Positions 8,733 through 19,712 of a DNA stretch of 64,000 nt are shown here, in pieces. The notes beneath the pieces are model-generated. The model had not been told where the DNA came from, searched no databases, and saw nothing but the letters and a program-made list of their open reading frames with translations. Every line of letters starts with the position of its first letter. Position 1 is the stretch's first letter. The stretch lies in contig JALKFA010000001.1 of assembly GCA_024169445.1 (NCBI GenBank), forward strand, positions 4,340,001-4,404,000, written 5' to 3'. This DNA is from Buttiauxella agrestis ATCC 33320 (GTDB lineage: Bacteria > Pseudomonadota > Gammaproteobacteria > Enterobacterales > Enterobacteriaceae). Made by a program: the position numbers and the translations under genes.

Positions 8733-10127
8733 CTAATACGCAGCTTTGTTAACAAAGCCTTTGAAAATGGTCAGGAAGACAATTTTGATGTCAAACCACA
8801 GGCTCCATTCGCGGATGTATTCCAGGTCAAACTCCACGCGCTTTTCCATTTTTTCCAGCGTGTCGGTTTCGCCACGCCAGCCGTTGATTTGCGCCCAGCC
8901 GGTAATCCCCGGTTTCACTTTATGGCGCAGCATGTAGCCTTCAATTAGCGAGCGATATTGCTCGTTATGCGCCACCGCATGTGGACGCGGGCCGACAATC
9001 GACATCTCCCCCATCAGCACATTGATAAATTGCGGCAGTTCATCCAGAGAAGTACGGCGCAGGAAATTGCCAACTGGCGTCACACGTTTGTCGCCTTTGG
9101 TGGCCTGCGTGACCACGCTGTCGTTTTCCATCACCTTCATGGAGCGGAATTTCCAGACTTTGATCGGTTTACCGTCCATGCCGTAGCGTGTCTGGCGGAA
9201 GATAACCGGGCCAGGGGAGGTCAATTTCACCACCGCACTGATGCACAACAACACCGGCGAAATAAACAGCAGGATCATGGCAGACAGCACAATGTCTTCG
9301 AGGCGTTTCAGCACGCGGTTAATGCCGTTGAGCGGCGTATCAAATAGCGGAACCACGGGCACACCGTTAACTTCTTCAGTGCGAGCGTTCAGAATATTGA
9401 AGGTGAAAACATCGGGGATCAGCATCACTGAACAGGTGGTATCGGTTAGCTCACGCACCAGTGATTTAATGCGTACTTCTTCGCTCATCGCCATCGCGAT
9501 GTAGATATTGTCGATACGTCCGGCGCGTGCTTGTTCCACTAAATCTGCGAAACAGCCCGCATAATCACCATGCGGAGATTCTGGTTGCTGGTCGTCATAC
9601 ACGCCCGTGACATCAAAGCCCAGCCACGGTTCGTTGCGGAAACTCTCGGCCAGCGTATAACCCACCGGGAGCGAACCGGCGATAGCAATACGCCGCGTGT
9701 TGTAGCCCATATTGCGCAACCAACCGGCACCCAGACGGATAAACGAACGGCACAGCATCATGCCGAAACTCGTCAGCACGTACCAGGCCAGGTAGACCCA
9801 GAAAGATCCGTCAAAGTCGGGATTAAACGCCAGTAATCCGGCGCTAAAGATCAGGCTCAACGTCCAGTTTTGCAGCAGCAACATCAGCTCGCTGGTGATC
9901 CTCACCCCACGCCATGAACGGTAAAAGTCGGTCATTCCGCCAATCATCTGGAAAACTACCAGAGCCAGGAGCGCCATCAGTAAGTGCATGTACAAAAACG
10001 GTAACCCGTTGACCTGACACACCACCCACAACCCAACAAACATAATGGTGATGTCAGAAAAACGTTGCACCATAGAGATCAACGATGCGTTGGTTTTTGG
10101 TAGCTCGCGCTTTTTTAGGTTTGTCAT
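8733..10127 (-). CDS. wcaJ: WcaJ, undecaprenyl-phosphate glucose-1-phosphate transferase
   Basis: 464 residues, equal to E. coli WcaJ. This polyprenol phosphate hexose-1-phosphate transferase starts each colanic acid repeat by moving glucose-1-P from UDP-glucose to undecaprenyl phosphate. Visible parts: N-terminal membrane helices (about residues 28-130), a central Rossmann-like domain, and the catalytic C-terminal domain with KVWKFRSM (about 340-347), RTSLDELPQFINVLMGEMS and VGPRPH, ending GFVNKAAY. The start at ATG 10127 (MTNLKKRE) excludes an upstream in-frame ATG at 10187 located in a repeat. It is separated from manB by a palindromic repeat. Confidence 0.97.
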   Translation of the reverse strand: MTNLKKRELPKTNASLISMVQRFSDITIMFVGLWVVCQVNGLPFLYMHLLMALLALVVFQMIGGMTDFYRSWRGVRITSELMLLLQNWTLSLIFSAGLLAFNPDFDGSFWVYLAWYVLTSFGMMLCRSFIRLGAGWLRNMGYNTRRIAIAGSLPVGYTLAESFRNEPWLGFDVTGVYDDQQPESPHGDYAGCFADLVEQARAGRIDNIYIAMAMSEEVRIKSLVRELTDTTCSVMLIPDVFTFNILNARTEEVNGVPVVPLFDTPLNGINRVLKRLEDIVLSAMILLFISPVLLCISAVVKLTSPGPVIFRQTRYGMDGKPIKVWKFRSMKVMENDSVVTQATKGDKRVTPVGNFLRRTSLDELPQFINVLMGEMSIVGPRPHAVAHNEQYRSLIEGYMLRHKVKPGITGWAQINGWRGETDTLEKMEKRVEFDLEYIREWSLWFDIKIVFLTIFKGFVNKAAY

Positions 10128-10148
10128 CGTTTTACCTTTATTAAAATT

Positions 10149-10229
10149 CCCCCTCACCCCGCCCCTCTCCCCCAGAAGAGGGAACAAAGAACATCCTCTC
10201 TCCTGGGGGAGAGGGCTAGGGTGAGGGCG
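10149..10229. repeat. GC-rich palindromic repeat, copy 2 (wcaJ-manB junction)
   Basis: Same two-sided element as at 7094-7178: CCCCTCACCCCGCCCCTCTCC on the left and GGGGGAGAGGGCTAGGGTGAGG on the right (20-base cores shared). It fills the 119-bp gap between wcaJ and manB and contributes no coding sequence to either gene. Confidence 0.85.
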
Positions 10230-10246
10230 ACCTATGCCTGGTCAGA

Positions 10247-11620
10247 TCACTGATTCAACAGTTCCATAATTTCCTGCGTTCGTGCCTGCATCAGCTGCTC
10301 ATTGCGCTTAGATTCCACATTCAGGCGCACCACCGGCTCGGTATTTGAACTCCGCAGGTTAAAGCGCCAGTCAGCGAACGCCATGCTAACGCCATCGGTG
10401 TGGTCCACTTCTTCAGCGTGTGGCGCAAAGTGCTGCTGCACCCGTGCAATCGCAACTTTCGGGTCGGCCAGTTTGCTGTTGATTTCCCCGCTCGCCGGCC
10501 ACGCTGCCATGCGGTCGCATACCAGTTCGCCCAGGGTTTTGCCTTTCAGGCACAACAGTTCTGTCACCAGCAGCCATGGGATCATCCCGCTGTCGCAGTA
10601 GGCAAAATCACGGAAATAGTGATGGGCGCTCATCTCACCGCCGTAAATCGCATCTTCCTGGCGCATCCGCTCTTTGATAAACGCATGACCGGTTTTCGAC
10701 ATCACCGGTGTGCCACCTGCGCGCTCCACGATATCCACCGTGTTCCACGACAGGCGCGGGTCATGAATGATTTTTGCCCCCGGCTGTTTTTCGAGGAACG
10801 CCGCCGCCAGCAGGCCAACGATGTAATAGCCCTCGATAAACTGCCCTTTCTCGTCGAACAGGAAGCAGCGGTCAAAATCGCCGTCAAAGGCGATGCCCAT
10901 ATCCGCGCCGTGTTCAATCACCGCATTGCGGGTGTCGTCGCGGCACTCCGGCAAGAGCGGGTTCGGGATACCGTTCGGGAAATTGCCGTCAGGCTGGTTG
11001 TGCACTTTGATAAACGTCAGCGGCACATTGAGCGATTTAAAACGCGCTTCGATGGCATCGACAATCGGGCCTGCCGCGCCGTTACCGGAGTTAATCACCA
11101 GCTTCAGCGGTTTGATATTGGCCACATTGATGTACGAGAACAGGTGGTCGATATACGCCTCAACCACGGAAATCTTCTGGTAGCTGCCGCGAGCAGCCGT
11201 ATCTACCGGCGGGAAGTCGTTGGCTTCCGCCAGACGCTGCACATCACGCAGGCCGGTATCGCCGCTGATCGGGCGCGCCCCTTCGCGCACCAGTTTCATG
11301 CCGTTGTAGTCCATCGGGTTATGGCTGGCGGTCACTTCGATGCCGCCGTCCACGTCCAGATGCCAGGTGGCAAAATAGATCTCTTCGGTGCCCGACAGGC
11401 CGATATCCAGCACATCGACGCCCGCGTCCTGCAACCCTTTCGCCAGCGCCAGTTTCAGCCGCTCACTGGTCAGGCGCACGTCGCCACCCAGCACGATAGT
11501 TTTCGGCTTCAGGTACTCGCCATACGCGCGGCCGATACGTTCAGCAATGTCTTCGTTCAACTCTTCGCCCAGGCGACCACGAATGTCGTAGGCTTTAAAA
11601 CAGGTCAGTTTCTGTGTCAT
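10247..11620 (-). CDS. manB: Phosphomannomutase (ManB/CpsG)
   Basis: 457 residues (E. coli CpsG 456). Converts mannose-6-phosphate to mannose-1-phosphate for GDP-mannose and then GDP-fucose. The alpha-D-phosphohexomutase landmarks are intact: the phosphoserine loop [14 protein letters not shown], the metal-binding loop DGDFDRCF, the sugar-specificity loop [10 protein letters not shown], and the phosphate-binding [14 protein letters not shown] near the C-terminus. I chose ATG 11620 ([15 protein letters not shown]); an open frame continues upstream into a REP element and is not conserved. It follows manC after a 61-bp REP-containing gap. Confidence 0.97.
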   Translation of the reverse strand: MTQKLTCFKAYDIRGRLGEELNEDIAERIGRAYGEYLKPKTIVLGGDVRLTSERLKLALAKGLQDAGVDVLDIGLSGTEEIYFATWHLDVDGGIEVTASHNPMDYNGMKLVREGARPISGDTGLRDVQRLAEANDFPPVDTAARGSYQKISVVEAYIDHLFSYINVANIKPLKLVINSGNGAAGPIVDAIEARFKSLNVPLTFIKVHNQPDGNFPNGIPNPLLPECRDDTRNAVIEHGADMGIAFDGDFDRCFLFDEKGQFIEGYYIVGLLAAAFLEKQPGAKIIHDPRLSWNTVDIVERAGGTPVMSKTGHAFIKERMRQEDAIYGGEMSAHHYFRDFAYCDSGMIPWLLVTELLCLKGKTLGELVCDRMAAWPASGEINSKLADPKVAIARVQQHFAPHAEEVDHTDGVSMAFADWRFNLRSSNTEPVVRLNVESKRNEQLMQARTQEIMELLNQ

Positions 11621-11645
11621 TTTCGCTCCCTGGAGCAACAGATTT

Positions 11646-11678
11646 CGTAGGTCGGATAAGCGCAACGTCATCCGACAA
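11646..11678. repeat. Single REP unit (manC-manB junction)
   Basis: One REP palindrome, GTAGGTCGGATAAGCG...CGTCATCCGAC, in the 61-bp space between manC and manB. Confidence 0.8.
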
Positions 11679-11681
11679 AAG

Positions 11682-13127
11682 CTAAATGCGCCCGTACCGG
11701 TCCTGAAAACGCACAATGTCGTCTTCTTCGAGGTAAGTGCCGGAACGCACTTCAATCAGGTCGAGGGGGATTTTCCCGGGGTTTTCCAGGCAGTGGGTGA
11801 CGCCCAGCGGAATGTAGATGGACTCGTTTTCGCCCAGCAGTTTCACTTCCTCACCCAGTGTCACTTTTGCGGTACCCGCCACCACAATCCAGTGCTCGGC
11901 ACGGTGGTGGTGCATCTGCAAAGACAGGCCCTCGCCCGGTTTCACGGTGATGCGTTTCACCTGGTAGCGTTCGCCTTCATCGATGGAGTCGTATTTGCCC
12001 CACGGGCGATACACTTCGCGGTGGTTATGGTGTTCATGGCGGCCATCAAATTTGATTTGCTCCACCACTTTCTTCACGCTTTGCACGTGGTCGCGGTCGG
12101 CAATCAGCACCGCATCTTTGGTCTGCACAACAATCAGATCTTTCACGCCAACGGTGGTTACCAGGCCGGATTCAGCATAGATGTAACTGTTCTCGGTAGA
12201 GTGGCTGATGACATCACCGTGATGCACATTGCCTTGTTGGTTTTTGGTGCTGATTTCCCACAGCGATGACCATGAACCGACATCGCTCCAGCCCGCGTCC
12301 ATCGGCACAACCACGGCGTCGGCGGTCTTTTCCATCACCGCGTAGTCAATAGATTCATCCGGGCAGGCGAGGAATGCCGCTTCATCGACACGCACAAAAT
12401 CAAGATCCGGGTCGATATTTGCCATCGCTTTTTCGCAGGCGCTGAGAATATCCGGGCGGAATTTTTTCAGCTCTTCCAGGTAGCGCCCGGCGCGGAACAG
12501 GAACATGCCGCTGTTCCAGTAATACTCACCGCTGGCAACGTAAGCCTGCGCGGTGTCGATATCCGGTTTTTCGACAAACTGCGCCACGCCAAAGGCCACG
12601 GCATCCGCATCAGTGGTATTGAGACTGGCAACTTCGCCACGGCGAATGTAGCCGTAGCCGGTTTCTGGTAAGTCAGGCACGATGCCAAAGGTGACCAGTT
12701 TCCCGGCTTCGGCATACGGCAGCGCATTACGCACCGCACTTCGGAAGGCTTCTTCGTCCTGGATAACGTGGTCGGCAGCGAGGATCAGCATCAGCGGATC
12801 GGTATCCGGCTGGTTACGCTTCGCCGCCAGTGCAGCCAGCGCGATTGCCGGTGCGGTATTGCGCCCGGCAGGCTCCAGCACAATATTTTCCGTCAGCTTG
12901 TTCAACTCACGCAGTTGTTCGGCGACGATAAAACGGTGTTCTTCATTGCAAATCACCACCGGGCTTTCGCACTCGACGCCGTTTAAACGGTTAACGGTGG
13001 TTTGCAACATTGTCAGTTCGCCTTTCAGGCACAGGAACTGTTTCGGGTAAAGCACGCGGGACAACGGCCACAAACGGCTGCCGTTTCCTCCAGCCATGAT
13101 GACCGGATAGAGTCTGGAATGAGTCAT
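11682..13127 (-). CDS. manC: Mannose-1-phosphate guanylyltransferase (ManC/CpsB)
   Basis: 481 residues (E. coli CpsB 478). Makes GDP-mannose from mannose-1-P and GTP. The N-terminal pyrophosphorylase loop [14 protein letters not shown] is at residues 12-25, followed by YPKQFL. The C-terminal cupin-type domain has [13 protein letters not shown] near residues 416-428, the usual type II PMI-like tail. It sits 2 bp after wcaI and supplies Gmd. Whether the C-terminal domain isomerises fructose-6-P is not predictable here. Confidence 0.97.
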   Translation of the reverse strand: MTHSRLYPVIMAGGNGSRLWPLSRVLYPKQFLCLKGELTMLQTTVNRLNGVECESPVVICNEEHRFIVAEQLRELNKLTENIVLEPAGRNTAPAIALAALAAKRNQPDTDPLMLILAADHVIQDEEAFRSAVRNALPYAEAGKLVTFGIVPDLPETGYGYIRRGEVASLNTTDADAVAFGVAQFVEKPDIDTAQAYVASGEYYWNSGMFLFRAGRYLEELKKFRPDILSACEKAMANIDPDLDFVRVDEAAFLACPDESIDYAVMEKTADAVVVPMDAGWSDVGSWSSLWEISTKNQQGNVHHGDVISHSTENSYIYAESGLVTTVGVKDLIVVQTKDAVLIADRDHVQSVKKVVEQIKFDGRHEHHNHREVYRPWGKYDSIDEGERYQVKRITVKPGEGLSLQMHHHRAEHWIVVAGTAKVTLGEEVKLLGENESIYIPLGVTHCLENPGKIPLDLIEVRSGTYLEEDDIVRFQDRYGRI

Positions 13128-13129
13128 AA

Positions 13130-14350
13130 TTAACCCTGAATGTCCGCAATAAATTGATTCAACACGCTGTTTTTCTCGAGCGTGCGCTCGGCATAGTCAC
13201 ATGCCACGATGTTATGTTCCGGCAGTTGCAGGCAGCGCTCGATGCCCTCGGCTAAGGCGTCAACCGATTCCGGTTCGACACACACCGCAATACCGGAAAA
13301 CGCCTCACAAAGCTGGCCAAGCTCGGTGTCTGCTTCTGCGGTAATCACCGCATTGCCGCCCACCGCAAGAATGTTGGTCAGTTTTGATGGCAGCACGGCA
13401 TCAGCCGCACCACGGCGCTGGATAACCAGATGGCAATCGGCGAGTTTTAGCAAAGCGGGCAGCGCGTCGTAAGGCTGCAACGGATGGAACACCACGTTGT
13501 GCAGCCCTTTGTCTTGTGTGAGTTTTTGCAGGCGCACTTTACCGCCGCCCTGGCCAACAATCACGAATACATACGGCTGGAGTGCAAAACGCTCCGCCAC
13601 TTCAATCACCGTTTCCAGCCCCTGCTTTTCGCCGATGTTACCGGAATAGAGGATGATTTTTTTATCAACCGGAAGTTGCAGGTGGGTTTGTACCGCCAGA
13701 ATTTCTTCGCGGGAAATACCGTGAAAACGCTCCACTTCCGACCAGTTAGGGAAGAAGATCACGCGTTTAGGATCAACACCCTTTTCGGCCGCTTTGTTCA
13801 TCATCGAACGGGAAATCGTCGAAACGTTGTCGACGTTATGCAGACCGCTCTGTTCAAAGCGCTGCGCCAGGCGCGCCACTTTGCCCTGCTTTTTGCCCGC
13901 CATTCCGAGGCCGAGCATCGCGTCGACTTCGTAATCCTGAATATGGAGCAAGGTGCGTGCACCGCTGAGTTTTGCGAGCAGGCGCATGCCCGGCACACAA
14001 AACAACGTCGGCACCACGCCGATAATGCGATCCGGCTTCCAGCGGCGTTGCGCCAGCAGCGGGAATAAAGAGCTCAGTGCAAAGCTGCCCAAATGAATCA
14101 GGCGCTTTAAGGTTGAAGGCTGCTTTGGTACATACAACGGGCAGCGCCAGACGGTGGCGGCCCCCACTTCTTTCTGGTACTTCCAGGAGGAGTAATCAGG
14201 ATGCACTTCCCAGACCGGATAGTAAGGTGGTGCGGTAATCACCCGCACCTCATGGCCCTGGCGCGTCATCCATTCCACCATCTCGCCGGTGTATTTACCG
14301 ATGCCCGTCAGCTCCGGTGAATAGTTAATGCCGTAGACCAGAATCTTCAT
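13130..14350 (-). CDS. wcaI: WcaI, colanic acid glycosyltransferase (GT4)
   Basis: 406 residues (E. coli 407). A GT-B fold, family 4 enzyme with the N-terminal [20 protein letters not shown] acceptor-domain loop and the donor-domain segment [20 protein letters not shown] around residues 234-253. In E. coli work it is placed as the transferase adding the first fucose to the lipid-linked glucose; I carry that assignment by homology. It overlaps the gmm stop by 4 bp (ATGA) and is followed by manC after 2 bp. Confidence 0.96.
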   Translation of the reverse strand: MKILVYGINYSPELTGIGKYTGEMVEWMTRQGHEVRVITAPPYYPVWEVHPDYSSWKYQKEVGAATVWRCPLYVPKQPSTLKRLIHLGSFALSSLFPLLAQRRWKPDRIIGVVPTLFCVPGMRLLAKLSGARTLLHIQDYEVDAMLGLGMAGKKQGKVARLAQRFEQSGLHNVDNVSTISRSMMNKAAEKGVDPKRVIFFPNWSEVERFHGISREEILAVQTHLQLPVDKKIILYSGNIGEKQGLETVIEVAERFALQPYVFVIVGQGGGKVRLQKLTQDKGLHNVVFHPLQPYDALPALLKLADCHLVIQRRGAADAVLPSKLTNILAVGGNAVITAEADTELGQLCEAFSGIAVCVEPESVDALAEGIERCLQLPEHNIVACDYAERTLEKNSVLNQFIADIQG

Positions 14351-14829
14351 AATCCGATGACCTTTTCTGTCTTACCAGCAAGGAAATAAGCGCGACTGTT
14401 GTCATGCACATCGCCGCGTGCAAGCCAATCAGCAGGTGTTAACCACTGATAATCACTGTGCTGTGCGTCCGGCAGTTGCAGCGCATCAGCGTCAACGCGC
14501 AGGCGAAACCCCAGCACGATGTAGTGCGTGGAAAATTCGGGGCCGGAGAAGTTGTCGTCATAGAAGTGCTGCCACACGCCGTAAAACTCACCGTCCTGCA
14601 GCGTGAGCAGCGTGCCTAATTCAGCCTCGGTTAAGCGCGCAAAAGCCCGCTCCAGAGTTTCATCTTTGCGTACCCGGCCACCCGGCACGAACCAAAAGTT
14701 CTGTGCCGGGCGCTGAGTGCGTTGCCCCAACAGGAACTCGCCGTCCTGATTTTCAACAATCAGATCGATGGAGAGAAGCGGCGTGGAGCGGACAACGGTG
14801 GCGAAGTCTTCAGCACTCAGAAACATCAT
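14347..14829 (-). CDS. gmm: GDP-mannose mannosyl hydrolase (Nudix, Gmm/NudD)
   Basis: 160 residues, beginning [20 protein letters not shown] as in E. coli Gmm. Hydrolyses GDP-mannose (and GDP-glucose) to the free sugar and GDP with an SN2 attack at carbon. The Nudix region [20 protein letters not shown] has the altered box typical of this enzyme rather than the REUXEEXG of other Nudix proteins. The ATG at 14829 overlaps the fcl stop by one base (TAATG). The longer open frame upstream, inside fcl, is not conserved. It probably tunes the GDP-mannose/GDP-fucose pool. Confidence 0.96.
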   Translation of the reverse strand: MMFLSAEDFATVVRSTPLLSIDLIVENQDGEFLLGQRTQRPAQNFWFVPGGRVRKDETLERAFARLTEAELGTLLTLQDGEFYGVWQHFYDDNFSGPEFSTHYIVLGFRLRVDADALQLPDAQHSDYQWLTPADWLARGDVHDNSRAYFLAGKTEKVIGL

Positions 14830-15794
14830 TACCCCCGGAACCGTTGCTGGTTTTCGAGGAACCACTGGTAGGTGCTGGCAAGGCCAGGTTCCAGAGTAAT
14901 TTCCGGATACCAACCCAAACGGCGCAGGCGCGTTACATCTAACAGTTTGCGCGGCGTGCCATCGGGTTTGGTGGCATCAAATACCACACGGCCACGGTAT
15001 CCCGTGACTTTGGCGATGGTTTGCGCCAGTTCGCGGATGGTGCAATCCACACCGGTGCCGACGTTAATATGCGAAAGCATCGGCTGAGTGTTCTCCTGCC
15101 ACACTTCGCTAGCCAGTTCCATAATGTGAATGCTGGCTGCCGCCATATCATCAACATGCAGGAACTCACGCATTGGCGTGCCGCTGCCCCACACCACCAC
15201 ATCCGGCGAGTTTTGCTGAGTCGCTTCGTGGAAACGGCGCAGTAACGCAGGGATTACGTGCGAATTGCTTGGGTGGAAGTTATCGTGCGGGCCATACAAA
15301 TTAGTCGGCATCACCGAACGGTAATCGCGACCGTACTGGCGGTTATACGACTCGCACAGTTTTATCCCGGCGATTTTGGCAATCGCATACGGCTCGTTAG
15401 TCGCTTCAAGCGTGCCTTGCAGCAGCTCGCTTTCCGCCATCGGCTGGTTCGCCATTTTTGGGTAAATGCACGATGAGCCGAGGAACAGCAACTTATTGAC
15501 ATTGTGCGTATGCGCGCTGTGAATAATGTTGCTCTCGATAATCAAGTTTTCGTAGATGAAGTCCGCCGGATAAGTGTTGTTCGCCACAATTCCGCCGACT
15601 TTTGCCGCCGCCAGGTAAACCTGGTCAATACGCTGTTCTGCAAAGAAAGCGTTAACCGCCGCGCCATCCAGCAGGTTCAGCTCGTCACGGTTACGCAGCA
15701 CCAGTTCAACGTCTGCACGTTGCTCAAGCTGGCGCACGATGGCGGAACCGACCATCCCGCGATGGCCGGCAACAAAGATACGTTGTTTATTCAT
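14829..15794 (-). CDS. fcl: GDP-L-fucose synthase (Fcl/WcaG)
   Basis: 321 residues, equal to E. coli Fcl. An extended SDR that epimerises and reduces GDP-4-keto-6-deoxymannose to GDP-L-fucose with NADPH. Visible are the coenzyme loop [10 protein letters not shown] (residues 10-19), the catalytic LGSSCIYP serine region and YAIAKIAG (Tyr-x-x-x-Lys). It begins 2 bp after gmd, completing the Gmd-Fcl pathway that feeds the two fucoses of colanic acid. Confidence 0.98.
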   Translation of the reverse strand: MNKQRIFVAGHRGMVGSAIVRQLEQRADVELVLRNRDELNLLDGAAVNAFFAEQRIDQVYLAAAKVGGIVANNTYPADFIYENLIIESNIIHSAHTHNVNKLLFLGSSCIYPKMANQPMAESELLQGTLEATNEPYAIAKIAGIKLCESYNRQYGRDYRSVMPTNLYGPHDNFHPSNSHVIPALLRRFHEATQQNSPDVVVWGSGTPMREFLHVDDMAAASIHIMELASEVWQENTQPMLSHINVGTGVDCTIRELAQTIAKVTGYRGRVVFDATKPDGTPRKLLDVTRLRRLGWYPEITLEPGLASTYQWFLENQQRFRG

Positions 15795-15796
15795 GC

Positions 15797-16918
15797 TCAG
15801 GACTCCAGCGCGATGGCAACCTCGTAGCCGTGTGACTTAAGCAACGAGTGTTTTTTCGCCGCTTCCAGATCTTTAGCGACCATCTCGCCAACCATCTCTT
15901 TAAGCGTGATTTCTGGTTTCCAGCCCAGCTTTTCGTGAGCTTTGGTTGGGTCGCCCAGCAGGGTTTCCACTTCAGCAGGACGGAAATAACGTGGGTCAAC
16001 GGAGACAATCACGTCGCCTGGTTTCACGCCAGGTGCGTCGTGGCCCGTAACAGAAACAACGATGCCCTTCTCGTCAACGCCAGTGCCTTCAAAGCGCAGT
16101 TTGATACCCAGTTGCGCGGCTGACATTTCCACGAACTGACGCACGGAATACTGCACACCGGTGGCAATCACGAAATCTTCTGGAGTTTCTTGTTGCAGCA
16201 TCATCCACTGCATCTTCACGTAGTCTTTGGCATGGCCCCAGTCACGCAGGGAATCCATGTTGCCCAGATACAGGCATTTTTCCAGGCCCTGCGCGATGTT
16301 GGCGATAGCGCGGGTGATTTTGCGGGTCACGAAGGTTTCGCCACGGCGTGGGGATTCGTGGTTGAACAAAATCCCATTACAGGCGTACATGCCATAGGAT
16401 TCGCGGTAGTTTACGGTTATCCAGTAGGCGTAAAGTTTGGCGACGGCATACGGTGAACGCGGATAGAAAGGTGTGGTTTCCTTTTGCGGCGTTTCTTGTA
16501 CCAGGCCGTACAACTCAGAAGTGGATGCCTGATAGAAACGGGTTTTCTTCTCAAGGCCTAAGAAGCGAATCGCTTCCAGCAGACGTAAAGTCCCCATCGC
16601 ATCAACGTCGGCGGTGTATTCCGGCGATTCAAATGAAACCGCAACGTGGCTCATCGCACCGAGGTTATACACTTCATCCGGCTGCACTTCGGAAAGAATA
16701 CGGGTCAGGTTGGAGCTGTCCGTCAGATCACCGTAGTGCAGATGGAATTTAGGATTACCGGAATGCGGATCCTGGTAAATATGGTCAACACGTTCGGTGT
16801 TGAAAGAAGAAGCACGACGTTTAATACCGTGAACTTCATAACCTTTTTCCAGCAGCAGTTCCGCCAGATAGGAGCCGTCTTGCCCGGTTACACCCGTGAT
16901 GAGAGCTACTTTAGTCAT
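15797..16918 (-). CDS. gmd: GDP-mannose 4,6-dehydratase (Gmd)
   Basis: 373 residues, exactly the E. coli length from ATG 16918 ([20 protein letters not shown]). The first step from GDP-mannose to GDP-fucose. The NADP loop GVTGQDG, the catalytic Thr/Glu in ASTSELYG, and the Tyr-x-x-x-Lys in [15 protein letters not shown] are all present. An upstream in-frame ATG at 16942 is rejected because homologues start at MTKVALI. A palindromic repeat separates it from wcaF. Confidence 0.98.
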   Translation of the reverse strand: MTKVALITGVTGQDGSYLAELLLEKGYEVHGIKRRASSFNTERVDHIYQDPHSGNPKFHLHYGDLTDSSNLTRILSEVQPDEVYNLGAMSHVAVSFESPEYTADVDAMGTLRLLEAIRFLGLEKKTRFYQASTSELYGLVQETPQKETTPFYPRSPYAVAKLYAYWITVNYRESYGMYACNGILFNHESPRRGETFVTRKITRAIANIAQGLEKCLYLGNMDSLRDWGHAKDYVKMQWMMLQQETPEDFVIATGVQYSVRQFVEMSAAQLGIKLRFEGTGVDEKGIVVSVTGHDAPGVKPGDVIVSVDPRYFRPAEVETLLGDPTKAHEKLGWKPEITLKEMVGEMVAKDLEAAKKHSLLKSHGYEVAIALES

Positions 16919-16967
16919 AATGGATTTTTCCTCTTTTAACATTTCTACATCGCCCTCGGCGTTTTTA

Positions 16968-17085
16968 TTCCCTCTCCCTGAGGGAGAGGGTTAGGGTGAG
17001 GGGGAAAAGCGACACCTGAACCTTGAGTTGTCTGCAATTTCCAGTCTGCCCTCACCCCAGCCCTCTCCCCCAGGAGAGGGAGAAG
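16968..17085. repeat. GC-rich palindromic repeat, copy 3 (gmd-wcaF junction)
   Basis: Contains the same two half-elements as the other copies but in swapped order and further apart: CCCTCTCCCTGAGGGAGAGG with GTTAGGGTGAGGG (16970-17002), then CCCTCACCCCAGCCCTCTCC (17049-17068) followed by CCCAGGAGAGGGAG. About 45 bp of unrelated sequence lies between them. Confidence 0.8.
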
Positions 17086-17093
17086 ACCAGAGC

Positions 17094-17633
17094 CTAAATA
17101 CGATCGCGTATTTTTATTGCCGGGTTTCCCCGGCAAACGGCATTCGCCGGTAATGATTTATAAATACTGCTGCGCGCACCGACGACGGTGCCATTGCCAA
17201 TCGTCACGCCAGGTGAAACAAATACATCTGTTGCCAGCCAGCATTTCTCACCAATAACAATTGGTGTGGCAGTAATATCGAAATGATTGCTCATATAATC
17301 GTGACTACCGGTACATAAATAACACTTTTGTGACACCACGGAATTTGCGCCGATGGTAATGTCACCCAGCGTATATAACACCGCGTCATCGCCCACCCAG
17401 GTATAATCGCCAAGAGTTAATTTCCATGGATAAGTAATTTTCACTGACGGACGTATCACCACGCCTTTGCCAATTCGTGCACCAAATAAATGTAATAAAA
17501 AAGCACGCCAGCGATAAAATATTTGTGGCGACCAGGCAAATAATGTTGCTTGTACCGCCCACCACAGTTGAACCTTAATAGGGTGCCCGCCACGGAAACC
17601 TTTCGGTACCGAGAAGCCATTTAATTCTTGCAT
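17094..17633 (-). CDS. wcaF: WcaF, colanic acid acetyltransferase
   Basis: 179 residues (E. coli 182). A left-handed beta-helix, hexapeptide-repeat O-acetyltransferase of the LacA/NodL/WcaF type. Repeats such as IGANSVVSQKCY and IGNGTVVGARSSI, and the catalytic-region histidine in CTGSHDYMSNHF, are visible. It acetylates a fucose of the repeat unit using acetyl-CoA. The gene stands between a REP element (upstream side) and a palindromic repeat (downstream side), so it is the most isolated gene in the operon. Confidence 0.95.
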   Translation of the reverse strand: MQELNGFSVPKGFRGGHPIKVQLWWAVQATLFAWSPQIFYRWRAFLLHLFGARIGKGVVIRPSVKITYPWKLTLGDYTWVGDDAVLYTLGDITIGANSVVSQKCYLCTGSHDYMSNHFDITATPIVIGEKCWLATDVFVSPGVTIGNGTVVGARSSIYKSLPANAVCRGNPAIKIRDRI

Positions 17634-17652
17634 AATATTCTCTTATTCACTT

Positions 17653-17730
17653 TGTCGGATGGCGCTTACGCTTATCCGACCTACGGGTCAGTCGTAGTTG
17701 TAGGGTGGATAAGCGCCAGCGTCATCCACC
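17653..17730. repeat. REP/BIME palindrome pair (wcaE-wcaF junction)
   Basis: Two inverted REP units (GTCGGATGGCGCTTACGC... and GTAGGGTGGATAAGCGCC...) between wcaE and wcaF. The second ends next to the wcaE stop codon. Confidence 0.85.
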
Positions 17731-18483
17731 TTATGCTTTGTTATAAAGTGCTTTAGCTTTTCCAGTGGTACGCAAACGAAGCCTGTAAGATAATTCTGCA
17801 ATAAAACCCGGCACGCCTAATATTTTGCGCTGTACATTTCTTGCATCCCGACACAGCTCAATATTATTTGAAGTCGACACGCCGCCCATGGAAAATTCGG
17901 ACACCAGACCCTTGACGCGTTTAAATGCATAGCCTTTTTTATACATTCTGGCGGCTAACGCGTAATCAGATGAAACTTTATATTGCAGATCGTAAGGATA
18001 TTTGCGCAGCCCAGACATCGGGAAAAATATCGCCTGATGGCTGGCGGGTAAACTATGGTAGATATACCAGCCCTGCTTTGCCCGGCGTTCTATTTTGGTG
18101 CCATCACCAAAGTCTAATAATGCATCACCAATCACCATCGCATTATCGGTTAGCGGCATAGCAGCGAGCTGATGCGCGACAGTGATGATATCCGAATGGA
18201 AAATGTCACCTGAATTGAGGAACAAAGCATAACGGCCTTGAGCCATCTCAATACCTTTGTTCATCGCATCATAAATGCCGTTATCTTTCTCGCTGACATA
18301 GCGTAACTGGTACTGACCGTTGAGGTTTTCCAGAAATTCTGCCGTGCCGTCGTTTGAGGCGCCATCCACCACAACCCACTCAAATGTGATGCCTGGTGCC
18401 TTTGCTAAGTGAGCCAGCGACTGCCAGGTTTTTTCTATACCGGCGAGATTTTTATAAGCAACAGTGATGACACTTAATAACAT
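17731..18483 (-). CDS. wcaE: WcaE, colanic acid glycosyltransferase (GT2)
   Basis: 250 residues (E. coli 248). A GT-A fold, family 2 transferase with the nucleotide-binding [12 protein letters not shown] loop (residues about 36-47) and the acidic motif region FLNSGDIF, plus [19 protein letters not shown]. In E. coli it is assigned to addition of the second fucose; taken by homology. It begins 8 bp after wcaD and is followed by a REP pair. Confidence 0.95.
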   Translation of the reverse strand: MLLSVITVAYKNLAGIEKTWQSLAHLAKAPGITFEWVVVDGASNDGTAEFLENLNGQYQLRYVSEKDNGIYDAMNKGIEMAQGRYALFLNSGDIFHSDIITVAHQLAAMPLTDNAMVIGDALLDFGDGTKIERRAKQGWYIYHSLPASHQAIFFPMSGLRKYPYDLQYKVSSDYALAARMYKKGYAFKRVKGLVSEFSMGGVSTSNNIELCRDARNVQRKILGVPGFIAELSYRLRLRTTGKAKALYNKA

Positions 18484-18491
18484 ATTGGACC

Positions 18492-19712
18492 TCAGGTGTT
18501 CGTAATTTTGAGTGCCTTACGCAAAATAAATGGGCAAACAATTAAGAACGCATATTCAGGGCTAAATATTGAGCCGGTAAAAAAGAGTGATACAGGCGTA
18601 AAAAGCCATAATTGCACACGGAAATTTTCATTATTCCCAAACGCCGTGCGCATCATTTTAACGACTTTCGACATATACCAAATTGTCAGTAATACTGCGA
18701 ACCAGGAAAAATAAATAATCAGCAGATACAAACCATTGTCTACTGTTTTACCGACATCCGCACCGTTAAAGATTCCGAATGATGCGACATATTCATATAA
18801 AGATCCGAAACGAACTACCCCATCGATATTGCTCAATGAATATCCGACCATCGCTAACGGACCAATGATACGATAATACGATGACGACCCTTCCGTTCCT
18901 AAATCGCCAAGACGCGTCGCGATATAAGGGAATGCGAATATCAACCCGACTAAAAATACGGAAAGAGAAATAATTGCCAGAGGCAACTTCTTCTTTATGG
19001 CATTTTTATTAAGGTACTGAAATGCCCATTCAAGAAGATAAAACAGGATAAAAGTCATTACCCCTGAAAACGATCCTGAAAGAATTATCCCTGCCAGAAT
19101 CATACCATCAATTTTTGGTGTTTTGATACCGAACTGTTTGATGCTGAGCCAAATTGAGATTAATGCCAGAGCAAAAAATGCTGGCTCAAAATACAATGCC
19201 GTCGTTCGCTTACCGCCAAAGCTAATAAAGTTCAGAACATAGCTATTACTGTAAATAAGAAACTTCGAAATTTTCTCAATCAGGCTGCTGCCGCCGGTCA
19301 GAATAATCTGTGCCATTTCCGCCGCAGCCAGCATCACAATAATGCCGACTACACCATAAAATACCCTTAGTATTTTATGGTGATTATGCTGTGAAATAGT
19401 TTTGAAGCGGCAGCTCCAGGTCATCGCCAGAATCAGCACGATATAAACAAACAATAGTGTCGAGGTGACATATTTACTGGCATCCAGCGATTGACCAAAG
19501 ATGTAGTTAAATGCCGTCAGCCCCGCGCCAATGCCCAACGCAATCATCAATTTTTTTACGTTGATGCGTTCAATGTACAAAAAGAGGATCGCGGGCAAGA
19601 AGGTCACTATCGTTATCGGGAAGCTTTCCCCCAGTGAAGCCAACTTGACGTTGACCACCAGATAGATGAACGGCAGCAGCAGATAACTACAGATTTTGAT
19701 AGAACGAGACAT
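18492..19712 (-). CDS. wcaD: WcaD, putative colanic acid polymerase (Wzy-type)
   Basis: 406 residues (E. coli 405) with about 10-12 hydrophobic segments and no conserved soluble domain, as expected for the inner-membrane polymerase that joins repeat units on the periplasmic side. I chose ATG 19712 ([15 protein letters not shown]), preceded by GGAGGAGT inside the end of wcaC; the two genes overlap by 26 bp. A longer frame from 19784 would put charged, non-conserved residues before the first helix. Base composition is more A+T-rich than its neighbours, common for Wzy genes. Confidence 0.93.
   Translation of the reverse strand: MSRSIKICSYLLLPFIYLVVNVKLASLGESFPITIVTFLPAILFLYIERINVKKLMIALGIGAGLTAFNYIFGQSLDASKYVTSTLLFVYIVLILAMTWSCRFKTISQHNHHKILRVFYGVVGIIVMLAAAEMAQIILTGGSSLIEKISKFLIYSNSYVLNFISFGGKRTTALYFEPAFFALALISIWLSIKQFGIKTPKIDGMILAGIILSGSFSGVMTFILFYLLEWAFQYLNKNAIKKKLPLAIISLSVFLVGLIFAFPYIATRLGDLGTEGSSSYYRIIGPLAMVGYSLSNIDGVVRFGSLYEYVASFGIFNGADVGKTVDNGLYLLIIYFSWFAVLLTIWYMSKVVKMMRTAFGNNENFRVQLWLFTPVSLFFTGSIFSPEYAFLIVCPFILRKALKITNT

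Noticed and set aside
10400-11650. A 416-codon open frame on the plus strand, antisense to manB
   Set aside because: manB on the minus strand is complete and full-length with all catalytic motifs. The antisense protein is low-complexity, rich in His/Arg, and looks like a codon-bias shadow in a G+C-rich gene.
14660-14760. Apparently defective Nudix box in Gmm
   Set aside because: The altered box is the family norm for GDP-mannose mannosyl hydrolase, not a mutation.
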